A stretch of 10,455 nucleotides of DNA, from positions 1 to 10,455 of the forward strand of contig NZ_JAIVFR010000133.1 in NCBI RefSeq assembly GCF_020829685.1, written 5' to 3'. This document shows positions 1-6,023 of this stretch, in pieces. Position numbers and translations under genes: made by a program. Numbering within the stretch: position 1 is the first letter of the stretch; the number at the start of each line of letters is the position of its first letter. Below the pieces are notes generated by a model that saw nothing but the letters and a program-made list of their open reading frames with translations, searched no databases and was not told where the DNA came from. This stretch comes from Nostoc sp. CHAB 5715 (GTDB lineage: Bacteria > Cyanobacteriota > Cyanobacteriia > Cyanobacteriales > Nostocaceae).

Positions 1-1083
1 CGCTGCCCGCTCGCCGTCCTTGGCGACGAGGAGCTCGCCAAAGCGGATGGCGAGCTTGTCGCGGTCGGCCGGCTCGCCGGCCTTGCCCACCGCCATGACC
101 ACCCGGCCCCAATTGGCGTCTTCACCGGCAATGGCGGTCTTGACCAGCGGGGAATCGGCGATCGATTTGGCAATGCGGAAGGCGCTGGCGTCGGAGGTTG
201 CGCCCTCGACATGGATCGATACCTGCTTGGTCGCTCCCTCGCCGTCGCGCACCACCTGGATGGCAAGATCGAACAGCACATCCTTCAGCGCTTCACCGAA
301 GGTCTCGGCGCGCGGATCGTCGAGGCTGTCGATCGCCTCGACCCGCGCTTTGCCGGTAGCAAAGGCCAGCAACGTATCGGATGTGGAGGTGTCGCTGTCG
401 ACAGTGATGGCGTTGAAGCTGGTCTGTACATGGCGCGCCAGCAAGGCCTGCAGCACCGGCGCCGCGATCGGCATGTCGGTGACGACGAAACTCAGCATGG
501 TGGCCATGTCGGGGGCGATCATGCCCGATCCCTTGGCGATGCCGTTGATCTTCACTTCCACGCCATCGATCTCGAGGATGGCGCCTGAAAGCTTGGGGAA
601 GGTATCGGTGGTCATGATGGCCTTGGCCGGATCCATCCACGGACCATCATTGAGACGCGTCGCCATGGTGTCGAGCACACCAGCGAACTTGTCGGCATTG
701 AGCGGTTCGCCGATGACGCCGGTCGAGGCCAGGAAGACTTCGGACGGCGCGCAGCCCAGGGCCTTGGCGGCATAGTCAGCCGTCAGCGCCACGCTTTCCT
801 TGCCCTTGGCGCCGGTAAAGGCATTGGCATTGCCCGAATTGACCACCAGCCCGCGCGCCACACCACCCGGCAGGTTGGCCTTGCACCAGTCCACCGCCGC
901 CGAGGAGCACTTGGATTTGGTCAGCACGCCCGCTGCGGTCGTCCCCTCGTCGAACGCCATCAGCAGCACGTCGGTGCGGTTCTTGTACTTGATTCCGGCC
1001 TCAGCGGTGGCGAAGCGTACCCCGGATATGGCCGGTAGATCCGGGTAGGATTTGGGAGCGAGCGGGGAAACCGGGTGGGCCAT
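1..1083 (-). CDS. argJ: ArgJ, bifunctional glutamate N-acetyltransferase / N-acetylglutamate synthase (C-terminus cut by window edge)
   Basis: ArgJ transfers the acetyl group of N-acetylornithine to glutamate; the bifunctional form can also use acetyl-CoA. It closes the acetyl cycle of cytoplasmic arginine biosynthesis. Read on the minus strand, 361 codons are open with no stop before the window edge. The self-cleavage motif [16 protein letters not shown] lies at about residues 184-199, with Thr195 (codon 499-501) as the expected nucleophile that becomes the N-terminus of the beta chain. Other family landmarks are [13 protein letters not shown] (79-91), STGVIGEPL (120-128) and the late block [16 protein letters not shown] (321-336). 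The full family length is about 400 residues, so roughly 40-50 are missing. The ATG at 1083 is preceded by AGAAGG at 8 nt spacing. Mono- versus bifunctionality cannot be told from sequence alone. Confidence 0.97.
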   Translation of the reverse strand, partial: MAHPVSPLAPKSYPDLPAISGVRFATAEAGIKYKNRTDVLLMAFDEGTTAAGVLTKSKCSSAAVDWCKANLPGGVARGLVVNSGNANAFTGAKGKESVALTADYAAKALGCAPSEVFLASTGVIGEPLNADKFAGVLDTMATRLNDGPWMDPAKAIMTTDTFPKLSGAILEIDGVEVKINGIAKGSGMIAPDMATMLSFVVTDMPIAAPVLQALLARHVQTSFNAITVDSDTSTSDTLLAFATGKARVEAIDSLDDPRAETFGEALKDVLFDLAIQVVRDGEGATKQVSIHVEGATSDASAFRIAKSIADSPLVKTAIAGEDANWGRVVMAVGKAGEPADRDKLAIRFGELLVAKDGERAA

Positions 1084-1170
1084 GTGCCGAGCCTTCTGGA
1101 GCAGACGAATTCGGCCTCCGGTGTGCCCGAAACATAAGGCATTCGCAAGACTTCGAGCCGTCCCGCAGGG

Positions 1171-1195
1171 CAAAACGCTCCGGTGGAGCATTTTG
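1171..1195 (-). terminator. Hairpin between the EamA transporter and argJ, probable terminator
   Basis: On the minus strand, CAAAATGCTCC and GGAGCGTTTTG form an 11-bp stem with one G.U pair and a 3-nt ACC loop. It lies 55 nt beyond the stop codon of the transporter and 88 nt before argJ. The T run is only four bases, so it is a compact intrinsic terminator at best. The plus-strand form is nearly symmetrical. It could also be a copy of a dispersed palindromic repeat. Confidence 0.5.
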
Positions 1196-1250
1196 AGGCG
1201 AGAAGGCCATGAGCGCTACGCGCGAATGGCAGAGCCGTACGCCTGACGCG

Positions 1251-2195
1251 TCAGCCGGCCCGGCGGCCACCGAACCGCGAGCGCAGCGCCACCGCGACCC
1301 CGGCCAACCCGATAACCGCCATGCCGACGAAACCCAGCCCATCCGGCAGCTGGCCGAAGACCAGCCAGCCCAGTATGCCCGCCCACAGCAGATGCAGATA
1401 ACCCATCGGCGCCAGCAGCGACGCCTCGGCATAGCGGTTGGCGGCGGTGAAGCAGAAATGCCCGAGGCCAGCCGTCAACCCGAGGCTGACGAACAGCGCG
1501 ATCTCGAACGGGCTTGGCACCGCGTTAAACCAGAACCACGGCATGGCCAGCCCGAAACAGATGGCGCCCACCAGCGCCGAATAGAACAGCAGCGCCAGTG
1601 TCTTCTCGCTGCGCGCCAGAACGCGCGACAGCAGGTAATAGGTGACGGTGACCCCCACATTGCACAAGGCGAAGGTCACCCCGGCCGGATCGAGCCCGCC
1701 GCCGGGCCGGGCGATCAGCACCACGCCGGCAAAGCCGCCCAACGCCGCCAGCCAACCGATGAGGCCGATCTGCTCGCCGAGGATCGGTCGCGCCAGCACC
1801 ACCACCAATATGGGCGAGAGATAGATGATGGAGACAGTCTCGGCGATCGGCATGCGTTGCAGCGCCAGCCCGGCGAACAGCGTCGCCACGACCAGGCAGA
1901 GCGACCGCACCAAAACCAGTCCGGTGCGCCGTGTCGTCACCAGCTCCGGCCCCCGCGTCGGACCGAGCAGCGCAAGCATCAGCAGCGCATGGACGATGTA
2001 GCGGATGGCCGCCACCAGCGGCACATCATGGGTGGCAACGAGATACTTGTTAGTGGCGTCATTGGTAGCGAACAGCATGGTCGCGGCGATGGCCAGCCCG
2101 ATGCCGAGCAGGGGCCGGTGTTCCGTCAGGCTCACCGGGGGCTTGGCCGCACTGTCCACTTCGGCGCTGACGTCGGCAACCGCCTGTTCACTCAT
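1251..2195 (-). CDS. EamA/DMT-superfamily transporter
   Basis: This is an inner-membrane permease of the drug/metabolite transporter superfamily (two tandem EamA domains); the substrate cannot be read from sequence. The protein has 314 residues, close to the family's usual 290-310, plus a polar N-terminal tail of about 28 residues. Roughly ten hydrophobic helices are visible, in two repeats at about residues 29-162 and 173-304. The first repeat contains RSLCLVVATLFAGLALQRMP and the EamA-typical stretch ETVSIIYLSPILVVVLARPILGE. The second ends AEASLLAPMGYLHLLWAGILGWLVFG, also typical. An upstream in-frame start at 2222 exists. I prefer ATG 2195 because GAGGAGA precedes it by about 6 nt. It is read in the same direction as argJ but is separated from it by 167 nt and a hairpin, so a shared operon is unlikely. 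Confidence 0.93.
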   Translation of the reverse strand: MSEQAVADVSAEVDSAAKPPVSLTEHRPLLGIGLAIAATMLFATNDATNKYLVATHDVPLVAAIRYIVHALLMLALLGPTRGPELVTTRRTGLVLVRSLCLVVATLFAGLALQRMPIAETVSIIYLSPILVVVLARPILGEQIGLIGWLAALGGFAGVVLIARPGGGLDPAGVTFALCNVGVTVTYYLLSRVLARSEKTLALLFYSALVGAICFGLAMPWFWFNAVPSPFEIALFVSLGLTAGLGHFCFTAANRYAEASLLAPMGYLHLLWAGILGWLVFGQLPDGLGFVGMAVIGLAGVAVALRSRFGGRRAG

Positions 2196-2364
2196 CGTCG
2201 TCTCCTCGCAGCCCGGCGCCATCGTCGGCGCGCCATCCTATAGAGCGGCCGCAAGGCCGATTAGCCCGCCGACGGCGCATGGGTCCATGAACACCATTCA
2301 TCAATAGCTTGCACCCTCAAACAGGGTTTCGCCGGACCGGCGCATTTGCTATCCACGAGCCCGT

Positions 2365-2441
2365 GGTCTCGTAGCTCAGCAGGATAGAGCACCGGATTCC
2401 TAATCCGGGGGTCATGGGTTCGAATCCCGTCGAGATCACCA
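2365..2441 (+). tRNA. tRNA-Arg (anticodon CCU)
   Basis: A complete 77-nt cloverleaf can be drawn. The acceptor arms GGTCTCG (2365-2371) and CGAGATC (2431-2437) pair with one G.U. The D stem is GCTC/GAGC. The anticodon stem is CCGGA (2392-2396) with TCCGG (2404-2408) around the 7-base loop TTCCTAA, giving anticodon CCT at 2399-2401, which reads AGG. The T arm ATGGG-TTCGAAT-CCCGT is followed by discriminator A2438 and an encoded CCA (2439-2441). AGG is a rare arginine codon in GC-rich genomes, so this is expected to be a single-copy minor isoacceptor. No integrase or duplicated 3' end is visible next to it. Confidence 0.97.
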
Positions 2442-2479
2442 CCCTAAGTCTGCCAAAGCAGATGAGATCGGCCAGAGCC

Positions 2480-2776
2480 ATGCGGTTCGGATTTCAAACC
2501 ACGATCATCGATTGGCGCGGCCCGGCACCATTCTTTTTTGCGCCCATCCCTGACCAGCACATCGCCGCGATAGCCGACGCCGCCAAACGCGTCACCTATG
2601 GTTGGGGCATGATCCCGGTGGATGCCACGATAATGGGGGTCGATTTCATCACCTCGCTCTACCCCAAGGATGGCGGCTATCTGCTGCCCATCAAGGACGC
2701 GGTGCGCAAGAAATGCGAGCTCACAGTCGGCGACGTGGTTGATGTCGAGCTGACAATTCGCCCGCGGAACCGATAG
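2480..2776 (+). CDS. DUF1905-type small protein
   Basis: The product is 98 residues if started at ATG 2480, giving MRFGFQTTIIDWRGPAPFFF at the N-terminus. The pattern of an aromatic-rich start, a central MGVDFITSLYPKDGGYLLP stretch and a closing VRKKCELTVGDVVDVELTIRP matches what I know of DUF1905 (a small beta-barrel-like family often fused to a YdeI/OmpD-associated domain). Here it is a stand-alone single domain. Function is unknown. Alternative in-frame ATGs lie at 2462 and at 2414. The one at 2414 is inside the tRNA and is rejected. No clear Shine-Dalgarno distinguishes 2462 from 2480, and I chose 2480 because DUF1905 domains begin close to their start. The gene begins only 38 nt after the tRNA, so it may be transcribed by read-through. 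Confidence 0.8.
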   Translation: MRFGFQTTIIDWRGPAPFFFAPIPDQHIAAIADAAKRVTYGWGMIPVDATIMGVDFITSLYPKDGGYLLPIKDAVRKKCELTVGDVVDVELTIRPRNR

Positions 2777-2806
2777 AATTCGGGCTTTCTCGACGATGTG
2801 ATGGCC

Positions 2807-2826
2807 GGCTAACGCCCCGTTAAGCC
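2807..2826 (+). promoter_or_regulatory. CtrA-box-like site (CTAA-N7-TTAA) inside a small inverted repeat
   Basis: CTAA at 2809-2812 and TTAA at 2820-2823 are separated by exactly 7 nt, one base off the CtrA consensus TTAA-N7-TTAA known from Alphaproteobacteria. A possible -10 element TATGGA lies at 2846-2851, which would place the box near -35 for a start point around 2858. The same bases can fold as GGCTAACG/CGTTAAGCC with one bulged A, so a weak terminator for the upstream gene is an alternative. There is no T tract. Confidence 0.35.
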
Positions 2827-2923
2827 AAAAGCAGGCTCCTGGCGCTATGGAAGGGCAACACCATCTTTTGGCCTTGCTGGCCCCCTACTCGGCCAACACC
2901 TTTCTTCGATCAGGATTTGCTTC

Positions 2924-3412
2924 ATGACCGCTTTGCGCCTCTCCAAGCCGGCCATTCTGCCGCTCGCCGCCATTCTCGCCGGGCTTGCCATTTCTGCCTG
3001 CAGCATGGGTGGCGGCAGCAGCGCCGGCATAGCATTGGCGCCGGGACTTTCGGCTCGCATGGACCAGCCGGGCGCCAGCCTCGACAAGGCGCAGGCCATC
3101 GCCATCATCAATGCCTATCGCGCTACCAACGGCCTGCCGGCCCTGACTCCAGATCCGGCCCTCGACGGCACCGCCCAGGTGCTGGCCAACCAATATGCCC
3201 AGACCGGCACGCCGCCTAAGACGCCGCAGGACCTTGTGGTCATGAAGCTGAGTGCAGGCTACGCCACCTTCGCCGAGACCTTCTCGGGCTGGCGCAACAA
3301 TCCGGCCGACGCCGCCGGCCTCAAGGCCAACGCCACCAAGGCCGGTGTGGCCGTCGCGTTTAACCAGAGCTCGGCTTATGGCGTGCATTGGGTGCTCGTC
3401 CTTGACCAATGA
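2924..3412 (+). CDS. Lipoprotein with degenerate CAP/SCP domain
   Basis: The 162-residue protein begins with a lipoprotein signal peptide: KP-containing n-region, hydrophobic stretch ILPLAAILAGLA and lipobox ISAC with Cys26 as the expected acylated residue. A Gly/Ser-rich linker (28-36) follows, then a compact CAP-like domain at about 54-162. The recognisable blocks are AIINAYRATNGLPALTPDPAL, AETFSGWRNNP (117-127) and a closing TKAGVAVAFNQSSAYGVHWVLVL. Known CAP proteins have two His and two Glu around a groove. Here a Glu (118) of the TFSGW block is kept, but neither usual His position appears filled: the NP motif is followed by Ala-Asp, not x-His. A non-enzymatic envelope role is the likely reading. 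Start ATG 2924 has AGGA 8 nt upstream. The final codons overlap the start of the next gene. Confidence 0.82.
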   Translation: MTALRLSKPAILPLAAILAGLAISACSMGGGSSAGIALAPGLSARMDQPGASLDKAQAIAIINAYRATNGLPALTPDPALDGTAQVLANQYAQTGTPPKTPQDLVVMKLSAGYATFAETFSGWRNNPADAAGLKANATKAGVAVAFNQSSAYGVHWVLVLDQ

Positions 3413-3623
3413 GGTCATCGACGCGCGTGGCCTCAAATGCCCGCTGCCGGTATTAAAGATGGAAAAGCGCCTGGCGGCCCTGCCGCCGGGTACCACACTG
3501 ATCGTGCTGGCCACCGATCCCATGGCCAAGATCGATATTCCGCTGCATTGCCGGCAGCAGGGACATGATTGCGCCGTCACCACCGAAGGCGACGTGTTGC
3601 GCTTCACGATCGAGAAGCACTAG
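3402..3623 (+). CDS. TusA/SirA/YedF-family sulfur carrier protein
   Basis: This is a small cytoplasmic protein of the TusA-like family, which carries persulfide sulfur on a conserved cysteine in sulfur relay (tRNA thiolation, cofactor synthesis). The motif VIDARGLKCPLPVLK gives the defining CPxP with Cys13. The second conserved half, LIVLATDPMAKIDIP and HDCAVTTEGDVLRFTI, is also present. At 73 residues with a TTG start at 3402 it has normal family length. This start overlaps the upstream stop codon region by 11 nt, suggesting translational coupling. The alternative ATG 3378 would add eight residues not seen in typical members and a 35-nt overlap; neither has a good Shine-Dalgarno. Whether it is true TusA or a paralogue cannot be decided without the rest of the genome. 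Confidence 0.88.
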   Translation: MTNEVIDARGLKCPLPVLKMEKRLAALPPGTTLIVLATDPMAKIDIPLHCRQQGHDCAVTTEGDVLRFTIEKH

Positions 3624-3626
3624 CGC

Positions 3627-4781
3627 CTAGAGATTAGCCGGGCGCGGCCGCGGATATGGGACGCCGACACCCACCGACGCCGGCAGGCCGGGCCGCAGGT
3701 CCCCGCCCAACGACGCTTCTGTGGTCGGCACCGCGAAGACCGGCACATGCGGCGGCCGTGGACGTGGCAAGGCAACACCAGTGGCAAGCCGGCCGAGATC
3801 GGTGGCCACATAGCTGCTGGGCACCACCGTGTCATTGAGATAGCTGGGCTGGCCTTCCAGCCCCATCGGGAACGCCGCTTCCTGCGCCGCGACGTAGGTC
3901 TTGGCATCCTTGCCGCAAATCAGCGGTCGCATATCGACCGGCGCCGCGCCTGCATTGTTGGGCACATTAAGGATGGTCTGCCCGCTTGGCCGCGCGGCGC
4001 CCGAAAGACCCTTGAGAACCAGCTCGGCCGTGCGCTCATTGCGCTCACGGCCCGAGGATGCCCCAAGGATCACGGCCATCATGCGGCGGCCATTGCGTTC
4101 GACCGTTGCCACCATGTTAAGCCCGGAAGCGCAGACGAAACCGGTCTTCATGCCGGTCGTCCCGGAGAAGGTGGTCAGCAGCTTGTTTTCGGACTCGAGC
4201 CGCTTCTTGCCCAGCACCACCGCTTCGGTGCCGAAAATCGGCAGATACTGTGGAAAGCTCTGACGGATATAGAGCGACAGCACCGCCAGATCGCGCGCCG
4301 AAGTCACCTGGGCCGGATTGTGCAGCCCATTGGGATTGGCGTAATGGGTGGCCGACAACCCCATCCGGGCCGCCGTCTCGTTCATCATCGCCACGAAGCT
4401 CGCTTCGTCGCCGGCGATCGTTTCTGCGATGGCCATGGAAACGTCGTTGGCCGACTTGACCAGCATCAGATAGAGCGCGTCCTTGAGCGTCACGGCGCTG
4501 CCGACGGCGAGGCCGGACTTGGACGGAGCCTCGTTGAACGCCTTGCGCGAAATGGTCACCGGCGTCTCGAGAGTGATTGCGCCTTCGGCGATCTTTTCGA
4601 ACACCACATAGGCCGTCATCAGCTTGGTCAACGATGCCGGGTGCCAGGGCTGGCCGGCTTCCTGCGCATAGAGCACGTCGAAATTGTCCATATCCACCAG
4701 CAGCATTGGATTGGCGCGGGCGGGCGCCAGGCTGACAAGGGCGAGGAATGCGACGAGCAAAAGACGGCGGACAAGCAGCAA
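3627..4781 (-). CDS. D-alanyl-D-alanine carboxypeptidase, peptidase S11 (PBP5-like)
   Basis: A periplasmic penicillin-binding protein that removes the terminal D-Ala from peptidoglycan pentapeptides. Residues 1-23 form a signal peptide (MLLVRR, hydrophobic LLLVAFLALVSL, cleavage after ARA). All three active-site motifs are present: SLTK with Ser50 and Lys53, SAN at 110-112 and KTG at 212-214. The block HYANPNGLHNPAQVTSARDL (147-164) is also family-typical. Instead of the standard PBP5 C-terminal beta domain and amphipathic anchor, the last 100 or so residues carry a Pro-rich tail with PRPRP at 339-343 and again at 377-381. The start is TTG 4781, with GGAG 10 nt upstream on the minus strand. 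No ATG fits the signal peptide. The stop lies 3 nt from that of the convergent sulfur carrier gene. Confidence 0.93.
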   Translation of the reverse strand: MLLVRRLLLVAFLALVSLAPARANPMLLVDMDNFDVLYAQEAGQPWHPASLTKLMTAYVVFEKIAEGAITLETPVTISRKAFNEAPSKSGLAVGSAVTLKDALYLMLVKSANDVSMAIAETIAGDEASFVAMMNETAARMGLSATHYANPNGLHNPAQVTSARDLAVLSLYIRQSFPQYLPIFGTEAVVLGKKRLESENKLLTTFSGTTGMKTGFVCASGLNMVATVERNGRRMMAVILGASSGRERNERTAELVLKGLSGAARPSGQTILNVPNNAGAAPVDMRPLICGKDAKTYVAAQEAAFPMGLEGQPSYLNDTVVPSSYVATDLGRLATGVALPRPRPPHVPVFAVPTTEASLGGDLRPGLPASVGVGVPYPRPRPANL

Positions 4782-5249
4782 GAGTGGACGGCTCCGGACT
4801 ATTGGGAAGGCGGCTTCTCTTACCAGCGCCGTCGCCCGACCTCAATGGACGCAAGGTCACACTGACAGGCTTTTGAAGGCGACGGACGTGCGGAAGCGCC
4901 GCCTGACGTGCGGTTATCGCGTCGTCCAGTGTTCGCTCATGAGTAGAGCGATGGTGGCGAGGCATCTGCCTCGATGGATAGTTTGTGTTGAGGCAGCTGC
5001 CTCGCCACCATGCCGGGATATCTAACGGGTCCGGGTTCAGGCGCTACCAGTCTTGCAGGCGCGGCTGCCGAATTTCCCCCGCACAAGGAAGGCGACCCCT
5101 CCTCCTCCGGCTATCCCCACGACCATCACTCGTCATGACTGGGCTCTGACGTGGGCAACGGGGGGAGTATGGCACGAGGTGTTGCGGCGGGGATAAGCGG
5201 GATAGACACGCCACATTCTCCAGGGCCCTGAAGTACTATGGCCCGCAGC
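4782..5249. other. 468-nt stretch without a convincing gene
   Basis: This gap lies upstream of the carboxypeptidase gene and downstream of the WYL regulator gene, both on the minus strand. It must contain the carboxypeptidase promoter, but I see no strong -35/-10 pair. It holds the 61-nt inverted repeat at 4951-5011. The right half has a pyrimidine run CCCCTCCTCCTCC (5096-5108) and nested complementary segments (TATCCCC 5112-5118 with GGGGATA 5189-5195; CCCACG 5116-5121 with CGTGGG 5150-5155). A 29-codon minus-strand frame (5037-5126) has no Shine-Dalgarno. No tmRNA, RNase P or SRP RNA motif was found on either strand. Confidence 0.6.
4951..5011. repeat. 61-nt inverted repeat made of two 14-bp palindromes
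   Basis: Two 22-nt arms (4951-4972 and 4990-5011) are complementary at 21 of 22 positions and enclose a 17-nt spacer. Each arm contains its own palindrome: GAGGCATCTGCCTC (4959-4972) and the perfect GAGGCAGCTGCCTC (4990-5003), starting 31 bp apart, about three helical turns. The outer eight bases, ATGGTGGC and GCCACCAT, extend the large repeat. It could be a paired operator for a dimeric regulator, a cruciform/hairpin element, or a terminator for the WYL gene. There is no T run beside it. Confidence 0.8.
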
Positions 5250-5942
5250 TTAGCTCAGGTCGGGCAGGCCAAGGCTGGTGCGCCAGCGATGAAACAGAGT
5301 GCGCCGCGGCTCCGGCAGTCTCGCCTCGAGCACGTCGAGGCTGTCGATGCGTTCGATACGGAAGCGGCGCCAGTCCTGCCGCAGCGTGCACCAGGCCACC
5401 AGCACCTGCCGGTTCTCGTAGTAACCCAGCGCCAGCGGATAGATGGTGCGACCGGTGGGGGCGCCTTCGGCATCGCGATAGCGGATATTGACCTGCTGCT
5501 CCCCACGCAGGGCACGCCGAAGCTGGCCCAGGCGAAAATCGTCGCCGCCGACGCTGCGGGGCATGACGAAGAGGCCGACCGCATCCATGTCCTGCCGGCG
5601 CTCTGGCGACAGGACCGCCGCGAGCTTGGCGCTGGCATCGCGCGCGGTGGCGCTCATCTCGCCATCGGGCCCATAGATGAGCGTTCGCAGGCCCAACACC
5701 ACCGCTTCGACCTCTTCCTCGGTGAACATCAGCGGCGGCAGGAAGTAATCGGCGCGGAGCTGGAATCCGAGCCCTGCCTCGCCGTCGATAGCCGCCCCCA
5801 TCGATTTGAGCGTATCGATATCGCGATAGAGCGAGCGCAACGACACGCCGGTTTCATCGGCCAGCACCTGCCCGGTAACCGGCCGGCGCCGCCGGCGCAA
5901 CGCCTGCATCAGGGCAAGCAGTCGTTCGCTTCGTTTGGCCAT
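5250..5942 (-). CDS. YafY-family HTH-WYL transcriptional regulator
   Basis: A 230-residue DNA-binding regulator, normal length for the family. Residues 5-60 form an HTH_11-type winged helix (ERLLALMQALRRRRRPVTG, then VLADETGVSLRSLYRDIDTLKSMG). The middle LPPLMFTEEEVEAVVLGLRTL (68-88) is the linker typical of YafY proteins. The WYL domain covers about 145-205, ending in LALGYYENRQVLVAWCTLRQDWRRFRIERI. The literal W-Y-L tripeptide is replaced by Q-V-L in the LVAWC context, as happens in this subfamily. WYL domains are thought to bind small ligands or nucleic acid; the ligand here is unknown. The gene is divergent from the PfpI-family gene with 81 nt between starts, which suggests it controls that gene and perhaps itself. 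ATG 5942 has only a weak ribosome-binding site. The stop is TAA. Confidence 0.92.
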   Translation of the reverse strand: MAKRSERLLALMQALRRRRRPVTGQVLADETGVSLRSLYRDIDTLKSMGAAIDGEAGLGFQLRADYFLPPLMFTEEEVEAVVLGLRTLIYGPDGEMSATARDASAKLAAVLSPERRQDMDAVGLFVMPRSVGGDDFRLGQLRRALRGEQQVNIRYRDAEGAPTGRTIYPLALGYYENRQVLVAWCTLRQDWRRFRIERIDSLDVLEARLPEPRRTLFHRWRTSLGLPDLS

Positions 5943-5961
5943 GAAAGTGGGGCGTCCGCTG

Positions 5962-5990
5962 CTGACAAAAACTGGTGGGTTCGGCGTTTA
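5962..5990 (+). promoter_or_regulatory. Possible promoter for the PfpI-family gene in the divergent spacer
   Basis: CTGACA (5962-5967) matches five of six bases of a -35 box, and 17 nt further lies the weak -10 candidate CGTTTA (5985-5990). The start codon is 34 nt beyond. The 81-nt spacer between the divergent WYL and PfpI genes must hold both promoters and any operator, but I see no clean inverted repeat. The -10 match is poor, so this is tentative. Confidence 0.25.
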
Positions 5991-6023
5991 GCTTCGGGTC
6001 ATCAGAAGCAAAGGAGACGCCAA

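Noticed and set aside
1209..2243. 344-codon plus-strand open frame opposite the EamA transporter gene
   Set aside because: It is Gln/His/Arg-rich with no domain, while the minus strand encodes clear membrane helices of a known family.
2365..2441. tRNA-Arg as an integration (att) site of a genomic island
   Set aside because: No integrase lies nearby, no second copy of the tRNA 3' end is seen within the window, and downstream composition does not change.
2414..2479. Longer DUF1905 protein starting inside the tRNA
   Set aside because: The upstream ATG lies within the T arm region of tRNA-Arg, and the extra residues simply translate tRNA sequence.
3747..4865. 372-codon plus-strand open frame opposite the carboxypeptidase gene
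   Set aside because: It is antisense to a gene with signal peptide and SxxK/SAN/KTG motifs. Its composition (very rich in His, Arg, Gly) matches shadow frames.
4951..5011. Terminal inverted repeats of an insertion sequence or MITE
   Set aside because: The arms enclose only 17 nt, no target-site duplication flanks them, and no transposase remnant is present. A dispersed palindrome remains possible and is listed as a finding.
4782..5249. Housekeeping RNA (tmRNA, RNase P RNA, SRP RNA)
   Set aside because: None of the conserved motifs (RNase P GAGGAAAGTCC, SRP GGAAGCAGCC apical loop region, tmRNA tag codons) could be found on either strand.
5238..6023. N-terminal extension of the PfpI frame covering the WYL gene
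   Set aside because: The frame happens to stay open upstream, but the extension is antisense to the WYL regulator. A strong ribosome-binding site at 6011-6017 marks ATG 6024 as the true start.
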